The notes under the pieces are model-generated. The model made no database searches and had not been told where the DNA came from. It saw only the letters and a program-made list of their open reading frames with translations. Shown piece after piece: positions 26,609 through 36,336 of a DNA stretch of 39,981 nt (positions are counted from its first letter, which is position 1; each line of letters starts with the position of its first letter). The translations under genes and the position numbers were made by a program. Source of the stretch: an uncultured Prevotellaceae bacterium (GTDB taxonomy: Bacteria; Bacteroidota; Bacteroidia; Bacteroidales; Bacteroidaceae); NCBI GenBank assembly GCA_947167835.1, contig CAMVJO010000006.1, positions 1-39,981 of the forward strand, given 5' to 3'.

Positions 26609-26911
26609 TCAGTCTCTATATGTTGCATTGATTTCTATTGCCTTTTTCGTAATGACGATGCCTTGCACGTTCTGTCCGTCCATTTCGAGCTGTTCGCGGA
26701 TCATCGTGCGCCACAGTATGGGATCATTGTCCAGGAGCATATCGCTGATGCCTACTCCTACAGCGGGGCGTTCCTTCAATTCTCCTTGATGCAGCATGAG
26801 CAACAGCGCCTGGTTCTGTCGCAGTATGTCACCAACGGCGAGTGAGCCGCCTTGCACTACCGGTTGCAGGCATTGTCCTGATGCTGTCCATGTGAGTTGT
26901 ATTCCTTTCAT
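26609..26911 (-). CDS. Baseplate wedge protein (gpW/gp25/Mu gp46-like)
   Basis: VVQGGSLAVGDILRQNQALLLMLHQGELKERPAVGVGISDMLLDND. Confidence 0.65.
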   Translation of the reverse strand: MKGIQLTWTASGQCLQPVVQGGSLAVGDILRQNQALLLMLHQGELKERPAVGVGISDMLLDNDPILWRTMIREQLEMDGQNVQGIVITKKAIEINATYRD

Positions 26912-26928
26912 ATCCTATTTATATATAG

Positions 26929-27438
26929 TCAGTGCTTGATGGTATCGTCTTCGTAGTCACTTCTGTCGCTCCTGCTCAGCTGCTGTCCTGCCCATGTGGA
27001 AACTGAGGCCTTTAATGCTGCACCACCGTCTTGCGGGGCAACAACCCACGTCCTCATGGCGGTCTTCAGGGTGTTGATGTCATTCTCTATCGCATTCAGT
27101 TTTTCCGTCAGCTGTTCTATGTTGATGAGGCCGCCCAGTTTCCCTCCGTTAATGACAATGCTCTCCACTTTGTCCACTTGCAGCACCGCGAGTTGCGAGA
27201 GGTCTCCGCTCAGGCTTCCCATGATGACGGCGCTGCCTATTCTGGGCGTGATGAGCATTTGGCTTTCGTCTTCTGCTTCGGAGGCGCGCAGTCTCACGCC
27301 TGGTATGATGAGGCTGCCAACTTCCACTTCGCATGTGTTTCCGGAAACCGACCTCACTATGCCTTGGCATATCGTGACATCGTTGCCTGAGTTCGACAGG
27401 CCTCTGAGGTATTCTTTCAGTCGGGAGTATTCGTTCAT
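26929..27438 (-). CDS. Baseplate assembly protein V (Mu gp45-like)
   Basis: OB-like GIVRSVSGNTCEVEVGSLIIPGVRLRASEAEDESQMLITPRIGSAVIMGSLSGDLSQLAVL. Confidence 0.7.
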   Translation of the reverse strand: MNEYSRLKEYLRGLSNSGNDVTICQGIVRSVSGNTCEVEVGSLIIPGVRLRASEAEDESQMLITPRIGSAVIMGSLSGDLSQLAVLQVDKVESIVINGGKLGGLINIEQLTEKLNAIENDINTLKTAMRTWVVAPQDGGAALKASVSTWAGQQLSRSDRSDYEDDTIKH

Positions 27439-27451
27439 CGTTATTGATTGT

Positions 27452-28402
27452 TTAGTTCAGTCTGAATCCGAGTTCCACCTTGCGTTTGCCTCCGGCCTGG
27501 GAGAATTCGGTGGTGACACCTGTGACGAAATAGGTGCCGTCTTTGTGCGGATAGTCCTTGTCGTGCAGGGTGACGCTGTCGGCAGGTCGGCACATAGGGA
27601 TGAGCCAGCCGGTGATGCTGCCTTCATATCCGTCATATGTGCGGCGCTTCACTTCGGCTTCGCCACGAGCCTTCATCGAAGCGATGTCGGAGGTCGGGCA
27701 TTTCACTTCTATCTTTTCGCCGCCGGTGGCTCCGGTTTCTATCTCGCGCACTGTGCCGTCGGGCATGAGGGCTTTAACCTTGACGCGTATCTTCCTGTCG
27801 GCTGCCGTGCGATAGGTCAGGTCTTCTTCCTCCACGTTGAGTGCCAGGTCGTAGTATCGCTGCGTTCCCACTTTCTCTCCAGGCGGATGCACGTGCAGGG
27901 CATCGTCCAGATAGATGTCTGCGCCACATTCCTCCTGTATCTTCTTCAGCACATCAAGTCCTGTGGCACTTCGTATGACGAACTTGCTGTATGTCCATTC
28001 GTAGGAACATTCCAGTCCGACTGATATGTGGCTGTTCTTAATCACCTTGCGAAGTATGTCATTGAGGGTGACTTTGCTCAGCACTTCATCGGGCATTTCC
28101 TTGCGAAGCAGGAAGAGGTCGTCTTCGCAGTGCAGGGTGATGTTCCCCCCGTCGGTTGATATCCGTTGCAGCCATCCGTCGAATTCGAGTTTCAGTCCGG
28201 TCTCCTTGTATCCGAGTTTGATGATGACGGGGTCGCCACGGTGTATGCGTTCTTCCACCTGCAATGCTTTGCCGTATTGTGCTGCGGGCAGTGTGATGAC
28301 GGCGGTGTCGGCAAGTTGCTCCACACTGCGTTGTATCTGCACCTTTTCAATCATTCCGAGGCGGTAGTCTCCTATGTGTATGTCAAAGATCATGTTGTAC
28401 AT
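27452..28402 (-). CDS. Tail hub / late-control gpD-like (Mu gp44-like)
   Basis: FDGWLQRISTDGGNITLHCEDDLFLLRKEMPDEVL; position between gpV-like and DUF6046-like genes. Confidence 0.65.
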   Translation of the reverse strand: MYNMIFDIHIGDYRLGMIEKVQIQRSVEQLADTAVITLPAAQYGKALQVEERIHRGDPVIIKLGYKETGLKLEFDGWLQRISTDGGNITLHCEDDLFLLRKEMPDEVLSKVTLNDILRKVIKNSHISVGLECSYEWTYSKFVIRSATGLDVLKKIQEECGADIYLDDALHVHPPGEKVGTQRYYDLALNVEEEDLTYRTAADRKIRVKVKALMPDGTVREIETGATGGEKIEVKCPTSDIASMKARGEAEVKRRTYDGYEGSITGWLIPMCRPADSVTLHDKDYPHKDGTYFVTGVTTEFSQAGGKRKVELGFRLN

Positions 28403-28409
28403 GGCAGTG

Positions 28410-29063
28410 TCATATTTCGCTGTCTTCGCGACTGAGCAGCAGTTTGTAGATGTCGTCGCTATAGGCTGTTATGGTATAGTTCTGATTCACGGTGCCGCTG
28501 GTGAAAGGTATCTCCCAGTTCTCTATGGCAAGGTGGCTTATGCCGAATATTTCGAGCAGCGGGCAGATTGCCGTGACTTGTCCGGCTTCGCAGAATGTGC
28601 GCAGGGTGTTCACCTGCTCTGTGGGATATTTGCCGTCGTCCGAGATCAGGATGCCTTCTATTCTTACGGTGTAGTCATCCTGTGTCCACCTCTCCTTGAT
28701 GCTGCCTTTCACGTTGCCCTTGCTCACGTGGCGTCTGACGAGTATGTTCTGCCCGCTGACACTCACCATGGGCTCTATAGGGAAGGTCCAGAGTTCTGCG
28801 CCCTCCTGTTCAAGCCGGAATCGCAGGGGCATCACCATCGGAACACCGCGCCCGTTTGTCCTTATCACTTCTTCCAGTTCCGCATCGCTCATGTCTTGCA
28901 CATTCTCGAATCCTTTGCTGTCGGGAATGGTCTTCCCTGAAGGCAGATATCCGGTGTTGATGCCGTGAAAGTTGTTTTCGCGGAAGAGTGCGTATGGCGG
29001 CACTTTGGTGAGCCCCATAGCGCGCAGTGCTATGTTTTCGAGTATGAATCTCTGTGTCTTCAT
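28410..29063 (-). CDS. Tail protein (DUF6046-like)
   Basis: Conserved position after tape measure gene; ATGA overlap with 29060..30820. Confidence 0.45.
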   Translation of the reverse strand: MKTQRFILENIALRAMGLTKVPPYALFRENNFHGINTGYLPSGKTIPDSKGFENVQDMSDAELEEVIRTNGRGVPMVMPLRFRLEQEGAELWTFPIEPMVSVSGQNILVRRHVSKGNVKGSIKERWTQDDYTVRIEGILISDDGKYPTEQVNTLRTFCEAGQVTAICPLLEIFGISHLAIENWEIPFTSGTVNQNYTITAYSDDIYKLLLSREDSEI

Positions 29064-30820
29064 TTTTCTACTGATGTGGCTATGGCGAGTGCGCGGTTCA
29101 TGGATGTGATGACGATGCGTTCCAGTTCTGCGGTATCGGTGCGGTCGGCCATGGTGACATTGATATTGTCGAAAAACTTACCGATGTGCATGGTGATTTG
29201 CGTATTGCGTGTGCCTCCGGTGGCCAGTGCTTCGGCCACTTTCCTGCCTTTGCCGTTCTTACCGTTCTTACCGCCTTTTGCGTCGCTGAAGGTTACGTCT
29301 TCGGTCGCTGCGCTGCCTTTGGTGCCAGGAGTGGATATGGCAGCCTCTTTCTGTGTGTCCTTGGCATTTTGCTTTTGGCTCTCGGCACGGTAGTTGCGGT
29401 CGTATTCTTCCTTCACTCCGGCTGCAAGGTCTTTGGTGGCTTGCAGTGCCTTTTCGCCACTGGTGATGCCGGTAATGTCTTTCACTCCGTTTACGGCACT
29501 GTTCCAAGCTCCTTTGAAGTCGCCGTCAAAGAGTTTGGCCAGGGCTTCACCGATTTTGCCTATGCCGCTGAGGAATGTCTTGAAGCGGTCTATGAGGTAT
29601 TCCTTGATGATGCCTCCGAATCCCTTAATGGTGTTCCACATGGTCAGTATGAAGGCTCGGAATCCGGCAAACTTGTTCCAGCAATAGACGATGCCGACCG
29701 TGAGTGCGGCTATGACTGTCACTATAAGGCCTATGGGATTGTCTGTAAGGGCTGCGTTGAGTAGCCATTGCACGCCTTCCCATACTTTTGTTGCTGCTGT
29801 CACTAACTTTATGGCTCCTGTGACGGTGCCTATGGCTATGGCATGGGCATTGAAGGCTATAGTGCCCACTCCCACCACTATGGCGATCAGTCCTAATTCT
29901 GTCTTCCATTCCCTGATGAAGCCTATGATGCCGGCTACGGCTGCAAAGACGGTCTTGAAGGCATCGGTAATGGGCGGCACTATGGAGATGATGATATCAA
30001 GCAGTTCGGTCACAAGGGGCTGTATCTGACTGAAGAGTTCTACGGCGGCCTGCTGCACGTTGCCTACGAGTGTGGAGATTTTTCCCATGAGTGTATGACT
30101 GAGTTTGTCGCTCATGCCGTAGAACTGTCCTCCTTCCTCTGTGGCATGGCGTATGGCTGCTGCCACGGCTTCCATGCCTATCTGTCCCTTGCTCATCATG
30201 TCTTGCAGTGTGGCGTATGACTTGCCGGTCATCTTTTCGAGTTCCTTGAGCGGGTTGAATCCTGCATTGATGAACTGTAGCAGATCCTGTCCGCTCATCT
30301 TTCCGGCGCTTGCCACCTGCCCGAAGACGAGCGACAGGCTGCTCAGTCGGTTCTTGTCGCCCGAGGCTATGTCGCCCAACTGACGCAGATAGGTATTGAC
30401 TTTGTCGGCTTCGACACCGAAGTTCAGCATGGTGCGGGCGTTGGCGGTGAGGTCAAGGTTGCCGTATGGTGTCTTTGCGGCAAAGTCGTTGATCTGGCGG
30501 AGTATCTCGGCTGCCTGTTTCTCGTTGCCTACGAGCGTGGTAAAGGCCACACTGGTCTGTTCGGCCTGTGCTCCTACGGCTGCCACTGCTCCCACTCCTG
30601 CCGATATGAGGGTGTAGGGATTGGCCAGGAACTGCATGCCAGGGAGCGACATGAGCGACTGCTTGAAGTTGTCGAACGACAGTGCCTGCCTCACTCGTGT
30701 TCCTGTGCTTGTTGCCTTGCGCTGTATCTCGTCAAGTTGGTGCATGGTGCTATTGGCTACGTTGATCACGTTGCCTTGGTCTGCCTGTAGCTTGATGAGA
30801 AATTGAAGTACGCTTTGCAT
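29060..30820 (-). CDS. Tail tape measure protein
   Basis: 586 aa; tape-measure N-terminal pattern ([67 protein letters not shown]) and hydrophobic central segments. Confidence 0.9.
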   Translation of the reverse strand: MQSVLQFLIKLQADQGNVINVANSTMHQLDEIQRKATSTGTRVRQALSFDNFKQSLMSLPGMQFLANPYTLISAGVGAVAAVGAQAEQTSVAFTTLVGNEKQAAEILRQINDFAAKTPYGNLDLTANARTMLNFGVEADKVNTYLRQLGDIASGDKNRLSSLSLVFGQVASAGKMSGQDLLQFINAGFNPLKELEKMTGKSYATLQDMMSKGQIGMEAVAAAIRHATEEGGQFYGMSDKLSHTLMGKISTLVGNVQQAAVELFSQIQPLVTELLDIIISIVPPITDAFKTVFAAVAGIIGFIREWKTELGLIAIVVGVGTIAFNAHAIAIGTVTGAIKLVTAATKVWEGVQWLLNAALTDNPIGLIVTVIAALTVGIVYCWNKFAGFRAFILTMWNTIKGFGGIIKEYLIDRFKTFLSGIGKIGEALAKLFDGDFKGAWNSAVNGVKDITGITSGEKALQATKDLAAGVKEEYDRNYRAESQKQNAKDTQKEAAISTPGTKGSAATEDVTFSDAKGGKNGKNGKGRKVAEALATGGTRNTQITMHIGKFFDNINVTMADRTDTAELERIVITSMNRALAIATSVEK

Positions 30821-30827
30821 GGTGTTG

Positions 30828-31033
30828 TTAGTATTTGGAGTGAGAGAGCGGGTTTCTGCTGTTGGCCTTATTCTCTAATGTTCGGATGTCGATGAGATAG
30901 CGTATGGTCCAGGCCCATTCTTCGTCCGACAGGGTGTCGGGATCAAGGTGCATGTAGTAGCGTAGCAGGGTGTTCATGTAGAGCACGTTGCAGCTGTCTG
31001 CATCCGGCACATCGGCATCCGTCAGAGTTTTTT
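30828..31033 (-). CDS. Tail assembly chaperone -1 frame extension (G-T type)
   Basis: Open -1 frame [51 protein letters not shown]... entered at A AAA AAA slippery heptamer. Confidence 0.7.
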
Positions 31034-31330
31034 TATCTTGGCCTCCTTGATTTTGAGCACTTCCTGGATCTGCGACACAGCGGGCAGGAAGTATTTGTCG
31101 TCGTCTATCATTTCGGCATCGCCTTCCACCCACAGTTGCCGCATGAGTGTCTCGGACAACTTGATAGGGTCTTTGACTACGCTGACGTATGACAGGTCTT
31201 TGCGGCGCGGACTGCGCAGTATGCAGCTCTTGCCATCAACGCTGATTTCAAAGAGGTCGCCATGCTCCTTCTTCCACTCGCTTATTTGTTCCTTGGTATA
31301 TTTCATGGTGTCATTTTGTTTTTTTTCCAT
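31022..31330 (-). CDS. Tail assembly chaperone (gpG-like)
   Basis: Located just before tape measure gene; ends EAKIKKL* with in-frame slippery AUA AAA AAA CUC UGA. Confidence 0.7.
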   Translation of the reverse strand: MEKKQNDTMKYTKEQISEWKKEHGDLFEISVDGKSCILRSPRRKDLSYVSVVKDPIKLSETLMRQLWVEGDAEMIDDDKYFLPAVSQIQEVLKIKEAKIKKL

Positions 31331-31398
31331 GCGGCGGCAGATGCCGTGGTGACGGTGTTCTGCGCCGCATGGACTATGTGTGTGAGTTGGGACAGTTA

Positions 31399-31818
31399 TT
31401 ATTCACCGTCATCACCTTCAGAGACAGGTTTGGCAGTGACTTTCTTGAACTGCATGAACGGACTTTTCTTGTCCAGTCTGTATTTCATGGTGCTCGAAGG
31501 GGTGAATACTACATTCACCTTGCGGATATTGGCCGTCTGGAAATCATTGGCATCTTCCACGCCCATGGTCTTGAGTGTCGGGCGGAAAGAACCGACATCA
31601 CCCAGTTTCACGCCTTGTCCGTCCTGCAAGGCAGAGATAATCGCTTCTTGCAGGTCGCTGAGCACACTCAGGATGTCTGCGCGCGACACGGTGCTCTTCT
31701 TCTCAATCTCAGAAGCAATTTTTTCGATGTCTTTCACACCTTCCTGCTGAATCTGGCCGTAGTAGAGAACGGCTTCGGTCAGCATGTTTTTGCGGGGAAT
31801 AACTTTGTATTTAATCAT
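31399..31818 (-). CDS. HU/IHF family DNA-binding protein
   Basis: VSRADILSVLSDLQEAIISALQDGQGVKLGDVGSFRPTLKTMG with HU-like core. Confidence 0.75.
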   Translation of the reverse strand: MIKYKVIPRKNMLTEAVLYYGQIQQEGVKDIEKIASEIEKKSTVSRADILSVLSDLQEAIISALQDGQGVKLGDVGSFRPTLKTMGVEDANDFQTANIRKVNVVFTPSSTMKYRLDKKSPFMQFKKVTAKPVSEGDDGE

Positions 31819-31862
31819 AAAAATAAGGGGTAAGAAATTAGGGTTGATTTTTAATGAAAATT

Positions 31863-31950
31863 ATGTATATACATCTCGCCGGAGATGTATATACTTCTTC
31901 GCGGAGATGTATATACATCTTTTTCGCGATGTATATATATCTTTTTTACG
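31863..31950. repeat. 4 x 22-bp palindrome-containing tandem repeat
   Basis: ATGTATATACATCTCGCCGGAG / ATGTATATACTTCTTCGCGGAG / ATGTATATACATCTTTTTCGCG / ATGTATATATATCTTTTTTACG. Confidence 0.95.
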
Positions 31951-32358
31951 CTACACGGACTTGCAGTCAAGACAGATGAAGGGAAGTGTCTTTTCCTGGA
32001 ACTTGTCGCCCTGTTTCCACTCGGTGTTGTCCTCGGTAAACTCTACGCCTACGAGACAGTCGGTGGTGACGGCATCACCGCGCGAAGGATTGCCATAGGC
32101 GGCGATGATGTCCATAGATGCGTCAAGCAGGTCGCCTCCGGCAGCCTGTCTGAGTGCTTCGTATTCGCTTTGGAGCAGCGTTACCTCGCCATCGTAGGTC
32201 TTGTTGCCGCGCTGTATGCTGTGGGGCTTGTTGCCCTTGGCATGGAGCAGCTCCTTCTCTTGCTTTGCGCTGTACTTCACACCGCGCAGTCCTGTCACCG
32301 GTCGTCCGGCTATCACTACGCTGACGTCGCTCCATTCGTATTCTCTGGTATTGATCAT
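31951..32358 (-). CDS. Tail tube protein
   Basis: WSDVSVVIAGRPVTGLRGVKYSAKQEKELLHAKGNKPHSIQRGNKTYDGEVTLLQSEYEAL; follows sheath gene. Confidence 0.75.
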   Translation of the reverse strand: MINTREYEWSDVSVVIAGRPVTGLRGVKYSAKQEKELLHAKGNKPHSIQRGNKTYDGEVTLLQSEYEALRQAAGGDLLDASMDIIAAYGNPSRGDAVTTDCLVGVEFTEDNTEWKQGDKFQEKTLPFICLDCKSV

Positions 32359-32382
32359 TGTGTTGATGTGATGATGTGTGGG

Positions 32383-33579
32383 TTAGACATTCTCAACGTC
32401 GAATCCGAGATTCACGTCTATGTATCGGGCATAGCCATGAGGACGCACCTTGACGCTGACTTCAATTTTAGAGGTGGCAACCACATCCTGGGCAGGGTTG
32501 ATGTAGCACACGCATCCGCTGCCGTCCTCGTCGCTGCTGAGTTCGCCATTGACAGTCATGCTGCGGTTTATGGCATTCTCCACCATCTGCTGCCAGCTCT
32601 TCACCACCGCGTGTTGCAGTGTGCCGTCGCTGTTGAGTTCAAGCTCGTCAAGCAACTGTTCGAGCAGCGTGTCATATACTATGCGGTATGCCTTGTCTAT
32701 GACGCGGCGCGCAGTGAGGTGAGCATAGTCGTCGGATGCCTCGCACGCCATCCAGTCGTCGGCAAAGTAGAAGCCGCTCCTGCCGATATACTTGCGCGGC
32801 ACGATGTAGCCTTTTTCGTAGATTTCGCTCACCCAGGTAGGTTTCTCCTCCAACTCGTATGCGTCCAGAGAGATCTGGTCTATGTTCAGCGGTCCGTCCT
32901 TCACGCGGCCAATATTGCGCTGCACGGGTATCTTGCTGATTCTGCCCAGCAGCGTGCCCATGATGCTCTGAGAAGTCGGAGTATATTCCTGAGATCCGCC
33001 TATGAGCACCGATACACGGTTGTAATTCTTGTCGGTGAGGGGGAAGAGGTTGTTGGTGCGATAGAACAGCTGTCCATCTATCACCACGAAAAGCGGTGCA
33101 TACAACTCGTTCGTGATCTTTTCCGCCGTAGTCTGAGCAACTGGCAAAGCAGAAACCACGTCATCGGCTATATCATAGTCGCCCTCATCTAAAACTGTTT
33201 GGTTCACAAACGCAATGCCCACACCTCGCAGTTTGCCATTGGTCAGATGAGCCAGGTGCAACAGGCTCTGCGTTTCCTCGTCAGGATCGCAGATGTCGGT
33301 AGCCGACTTGTCGGGATCTACGCCGTAAATCACCAGTTTTGTGCCAGGTTCTGCCTCCTTATAGAAGAGTTCCACCTGCTCAAACAACGCATCGTTGTCC
33401 GCTTCGGTCAGATGCAGTTCATTTTTGAGATCGCTTAAAGACGTGATTGTTTTAGCCTTGCCACGAAGTCCGCTGTTCTGCGACACACCTATGATAAGCC
33501 CCATGAGCCCATCCGCACTCTCGCCGACAATACCCAGCTGTCCGTTCAAAAATCGTATTTTAACTCTTGGAAGTTCCAT
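32383..33579 (-). CDS. Contractile tail sheath protein (DUF2586-like)
   Basis: 398 aa; GLIIGVSQNSGLRG, KLVIYGVDPDKS, VSVLIGGS; synteny with tube and capsid. Confidence 0.75.
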   Translation of the reverse strand: MELPRVKIRFLNGQLGIVGESADGLMGLIIGVSQNSGLRGKAKTITSLSDLKNELHLTEADNDALFEQVELFYKEAEPGTKLVIYGVDPDKSATDICDPDEETQSLLHLAHLTNGKLRGVGIAFVNQTVLDEGDYDIADDVVSALPVAQTTAEKITNELYAPLFVVIDGQLFYRTNNLFPLTDKNYNRVSVLIGGSQEYTPTSQSIMGTLLGRISKIPVQRNIGRVKDGPLNIDQISLDAYELEEKPTWVSEIYEKGYIVPRKYIGRSGFYFADDWMACEASDDYAHLTARRVIDKAYRIVYDTLLEQLLDELELNSDGTLQHAVVKSWQQMVENAINRSMTVNGELSSDEDGSGCVCYINPAQDVVATSKIEVSVKVRPHGYARYIDVNLGFDVENV

Positions 33580-33651
33580 GTCTGTTGTCGTTGTTATTAT
33601 TATTTTTAATAAAGGCGGGGAGACCGCATGTATGCCTCCCCGTTAGAATGT

Positions 33652-34554
33652 TCAGGATGCAGCAACCTCGGCAATGGCATATACTCCCTTGCTGTCATAA
33701 CGGCGCTTGCTGCCGCCGACACGCATCAGGAACGAATAGATATCGCCGTAATAGGTAGGATCATCCATGTTGTCGAACATCTTCACCTCACCCAAGGCAC
33801 GGCTCACACACTGCTCTTGCCATGCAAGACCAGCGGCAAGTTCTGTAGCTGCTGCATTCTCAGACCATTTCAAAAGAGCCTTGCCGGATGTCAGACGCAG
33901 AACCTGTGAGCGCTGCATGATGCTGAATCCGTAGAGATTGCCCAAGATACCCTTCTGAGCATCTGCTGATGCCAGAAACGCACTCAGCTCAGTGCCGGTC
34001 AGGTCATCCAACAGGTCAGCGTACATGCAGGCATCAAGCAGGATGTAGCGGCCCTCTGCAGGAACATCATCCTGATTGAATCGGGTCATCAGAGCCAGGA
34101 CGGTTGCCTTGGTCATTTTCTTACGATTACCTGTGGCGGTGCTTGAGGTATGAGCCTCACGGGCACTGCCCACCGTCTCAATCACCTTGCCGGCAACGAA
34201 CCACTTGTAAAGAAGGTTCTGATGGGCTTGCTTCTGCAACTCCATACGGTCATTCCAGAGGATGCTCTGACGCTTGTCATAGCTCAGTTCCACCGTGTCG
34301 ATGTTGGGGATGTAGATGGGGTTAGTGGTCAGCTCATCCATGTCGTAGGTCAGATCCTGATCGGTACGCTGGTTCACTGACGCGGGTTTCTGCGTGCGGT
34401 TGATCTCTACGCCTGAGGGGGCTCCGGCGTTAGGGATATGCACGGTCTTGTTGCTCACGAATACAGAGTCATCAATACTCTTTGTGGCAAAGCTGTTGTC
34501 GGGAAAGAAGTTCTCGACGATGGTGTTCAACCATACTTGTTTGTTTAAAGCCAT
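33652..34554 (-). CDS. Major capsid protein (HK97-fold)
   Basis: 300 aa; downstream of ClpP-like protease; MTRFNQDDVPAEGRYILLDACMYADLL. Confidence 0.75.
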   Translation of the reverse strand: MALNKQVWLNTIVENFFPDNSFATKSIDDSVFVSNKTVHIPNAGAPSGVEINRTQKPASVNQRTDQDLTYDMDELTTNPIYIPNIDTVELSYDKRQSILWNDRMELQKQAHQNLLYKWFVAGKVIETVGSAREAHTSSTATGNRKKMTKATVLALMTRFNQDDVPAEGRYILLDACMYADLLDDLTGTELSAFLASADAQKGILGNLYGFSIMQRSQVLRLTSGKALLKWSENAAATELAAGLAWQEQCVSRALGEVKMFDNMDDPTYYGDIYSFLMRVGGSKRRYDSKGVYAIAEVAAS

Positions 34555-34591
34555 TGTTTCAAAAAATTAAAAGGTTACACTTCTTGTTCTC

Positions 34592-35707
34592 TTACTCCTT
34601 GTAGTCCATGCCGAACTTCTCCTTGAACTTCGCACAGAACAGTTCCTTGTTCTGAGCCTTCAAGTCGGCAAGGCGGTTCTCCTTGTCAAGCTGGTCCCAG
34701 GTCTTGTTCTCGAAACCACCGGCTGCACCTCCATCCTGGTTGATGAAGTCAACGGCACGGGGGGCTGCCTGAGGCTTCATGCTGTTGATCAGAGCCTCGG
34801 TACTCTCGCGGTCACTCAGCATGAGCTTCTTCATCGTAGGAACCTGCTCCTTGCTGATCTTGCCTTCCGACACTGCTTTGTCCAGGAAAGCATCTACTTC
34901 CTTTGCCTGCAAGTTCGCAATCTGCGTCTTGTAAGCGTCATTCGCCTGCTGGAGTGCGTCAACCTTCGTTGCCTTGTTCTCCAACGCCTTGATGTGTGCT
35001 ACAATAGCACTGGCATCCTCCTTGTCACTGAAAGAAGGGATAGCCTTGATGTCATCTATTAAAGCCATTTCTTGTGAATTTTGTGGCTCGAAAACGAGCC
35101 GGTTATTAAAAAAGTTATAGATCTCTTCTGCTGTTTTAGGCTGCTCTTCGGTAGTCGCCATGTCATAGATGCCATCACACAACTTCATTTCCACTGCTTC
35201 CGGGGCATCTATCCAGTGGTCTTTCTCATCGAAGTATTTTGCCTGAACGTCTTTAGCCTTCATGCCACAACGTCCGGCAATCATGTTAGCCAGATCTTTC
35301 TGTAGCTGCTCCATCTGGTCAGCAGTCTGGCGTAAGACAGAGGCATTGCCCCAAGTGCCACCGCTCACACTATGAAGCATTAGTTTAGCGTATGGACTCA
35401 TGTAGAGGGGTTTTCCGCACAGGGCAATGATAGCAGCAATGCTCGCTGCAACTCCGTCTATATATATAGTAATGTCGCTCTTCGACTGTCTCAGCGCATT
35501 GTATATGGCAATGCCGCTGAACACATCGCCGCCGCGCGAGTTGATGCGCACGTCTATCTTGCCATACTGCGACTGCAATGCCAATAACTCGCTAACTATC
35601 CGACCGCTCTCCACACGAGAGCCATCGCCAATGTCGCCATAGAGCAGGAGCGTGGCGCGCCCCTCTCCTGGGATGATGTTGAAAAACTTTACACTTTCTT
35701 TTTTCAT
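34592..35707 (-). CDS. Head maturation protease (ClpP-like S14) with C-terminal scaffold region
   Basis: INSRGGDVFSGIAIYNALRQ, DGVAASIAAIIALCG (catalytic Ser), LMLHS (catalytic His). Confidence 0.9.
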   Translation of the reverse strand: MKKESVKFFNIIPGEGRATLLLYGDIGDGSRVESGRIVSELLALQSQYGKIDVRINSRGGDVFSGIAIYNALRQSKSDITIYIDGVAASIAAIIALCGKPLYMSPYAKLMLHSVSGGTWGNASVLRQTADQMEQLQKDLANMIAGRCGMKAKDVQAKYFDEKDHWIDAPEAVEMKLCDGIYDMATTEEQPKTAEEIYNFFNNRLVFEPQNSQEMALIDDIKAIPSFSDKEDASAIVAHIKALENKATKVDALQQANDAYKTQIANLQAKEVDAFLDKAVSEGKISKEQVPTMKKLMLSDRESTEALINSMKPQAAPRAVDFINQDGGAAGGFENKTWDQLDKENRLADLKAQNKELFCAKFKEKFGMDYKE

Positions 35708-35724
35708 TTCGCTTTTGTTGATTT

Positions 35725-35866
35725 CGATGCAAAATTCGTATGTTTTTATCGTTTAGCAAAACCGCGTTTTTATCTTAATATTAGCAAGTTATACTAATAT
35801 ATTCTCGCAAAGCTTACATAAATTTCGCATTTCAGCAACGATGTATTTATTGCGAACTTTGCACCG
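35725..35866. promoter_or_regulatory. Divergent promoter region between head/tail (-) and terminase/portal (+) operons
   Basis: Near-identical inverted blocks: minus ACGAATTTTGCATCG (35725-35739) and plus GCGAACTTTGCACCG (35852-35866); IR ATATTAG/CTAATAT at 35778-35784/35794-35800. Confidence 0.55.
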
Positions 35867-35885
35867 TAAAATTTTAGAGATAATT

Positions 35886-36332
35886 ATGGCTAAACAGAAG
35901 AATATTGACAAAAAAGACATCGCGAAGTCGCTCTTCCTTAACGGCAACTTCACACAGGAGGAAATTGCTGAAAAGGTGAGCACAACCCGACAGACTGTTT
36001 CGCGCTGGATCAAAGAGGGCGGATGGGAAGAGCTCAAGGCCTCTATCACCATCACACCGGCGCAGATACTCTCCGGACTGAACCGCCAGATCGTGGAGAT
36101 AAACAATAATATCAGTGAGCGTGAAGAGGGGCAGCGCTTTGCCACAGTTGCAGAGGCCGACATCCTTGCAAAACTCGCGTCTGCCATCAAGAAAATAGAA
36201 CAGGACGTAGGCATTGCCGACATCGTGGATGTGGCTATACGCTTCACCAACTGGCTTCGTCCGCTCGATCTCGAAAAGGCAAAGGAGTTTAACAACCTTC
36301 TTGATGCGTTCATCAAGGATCAAATGAAGTAA
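35886..36332 (+). CDS. Terminase small subunit-like HTH protein (Mu gp27-like)
   Basis: FTQEEIAEKVSTTRQTVSRWIKEGGWEELKASITITPAQILSGLNRQIVEIN; precedes large terminase. Confidence 0.75.
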   Translation: MAKQKNIDKKDIAKSLFLNGNFTQEEIAEKVSTTRQTVSRWIKEGGWEELKASITITPAQILSGLNRQIVEINNNISEREEGQRFATVAEADILAKLASAIKKIEQDVGIADIVDVAIRFTNWLRPLDLEKAKEFNNLLDAFIKDQMK

Positions 36333-36336
36333 CGAT

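Noticed and set aside
26996-28024. 342-aa + strand ORF opposite baseplate genes
   Set aside because: Antisense to well-supported gpV/gpD-like genes; composition typical of antisense open frames, no recognisable domain.
31863-31950. CRISPR array
   Set aside because: Only four degenerate 22-bp units directly abutting without unique spacers; no cas genes nearby.
31885-33192. 435-aa + strand ORF opposite sheath/tube genes
   Set aside because: Antisense to sheath and tube; N-terminus is just translation of the 22-bp tandem repeats.
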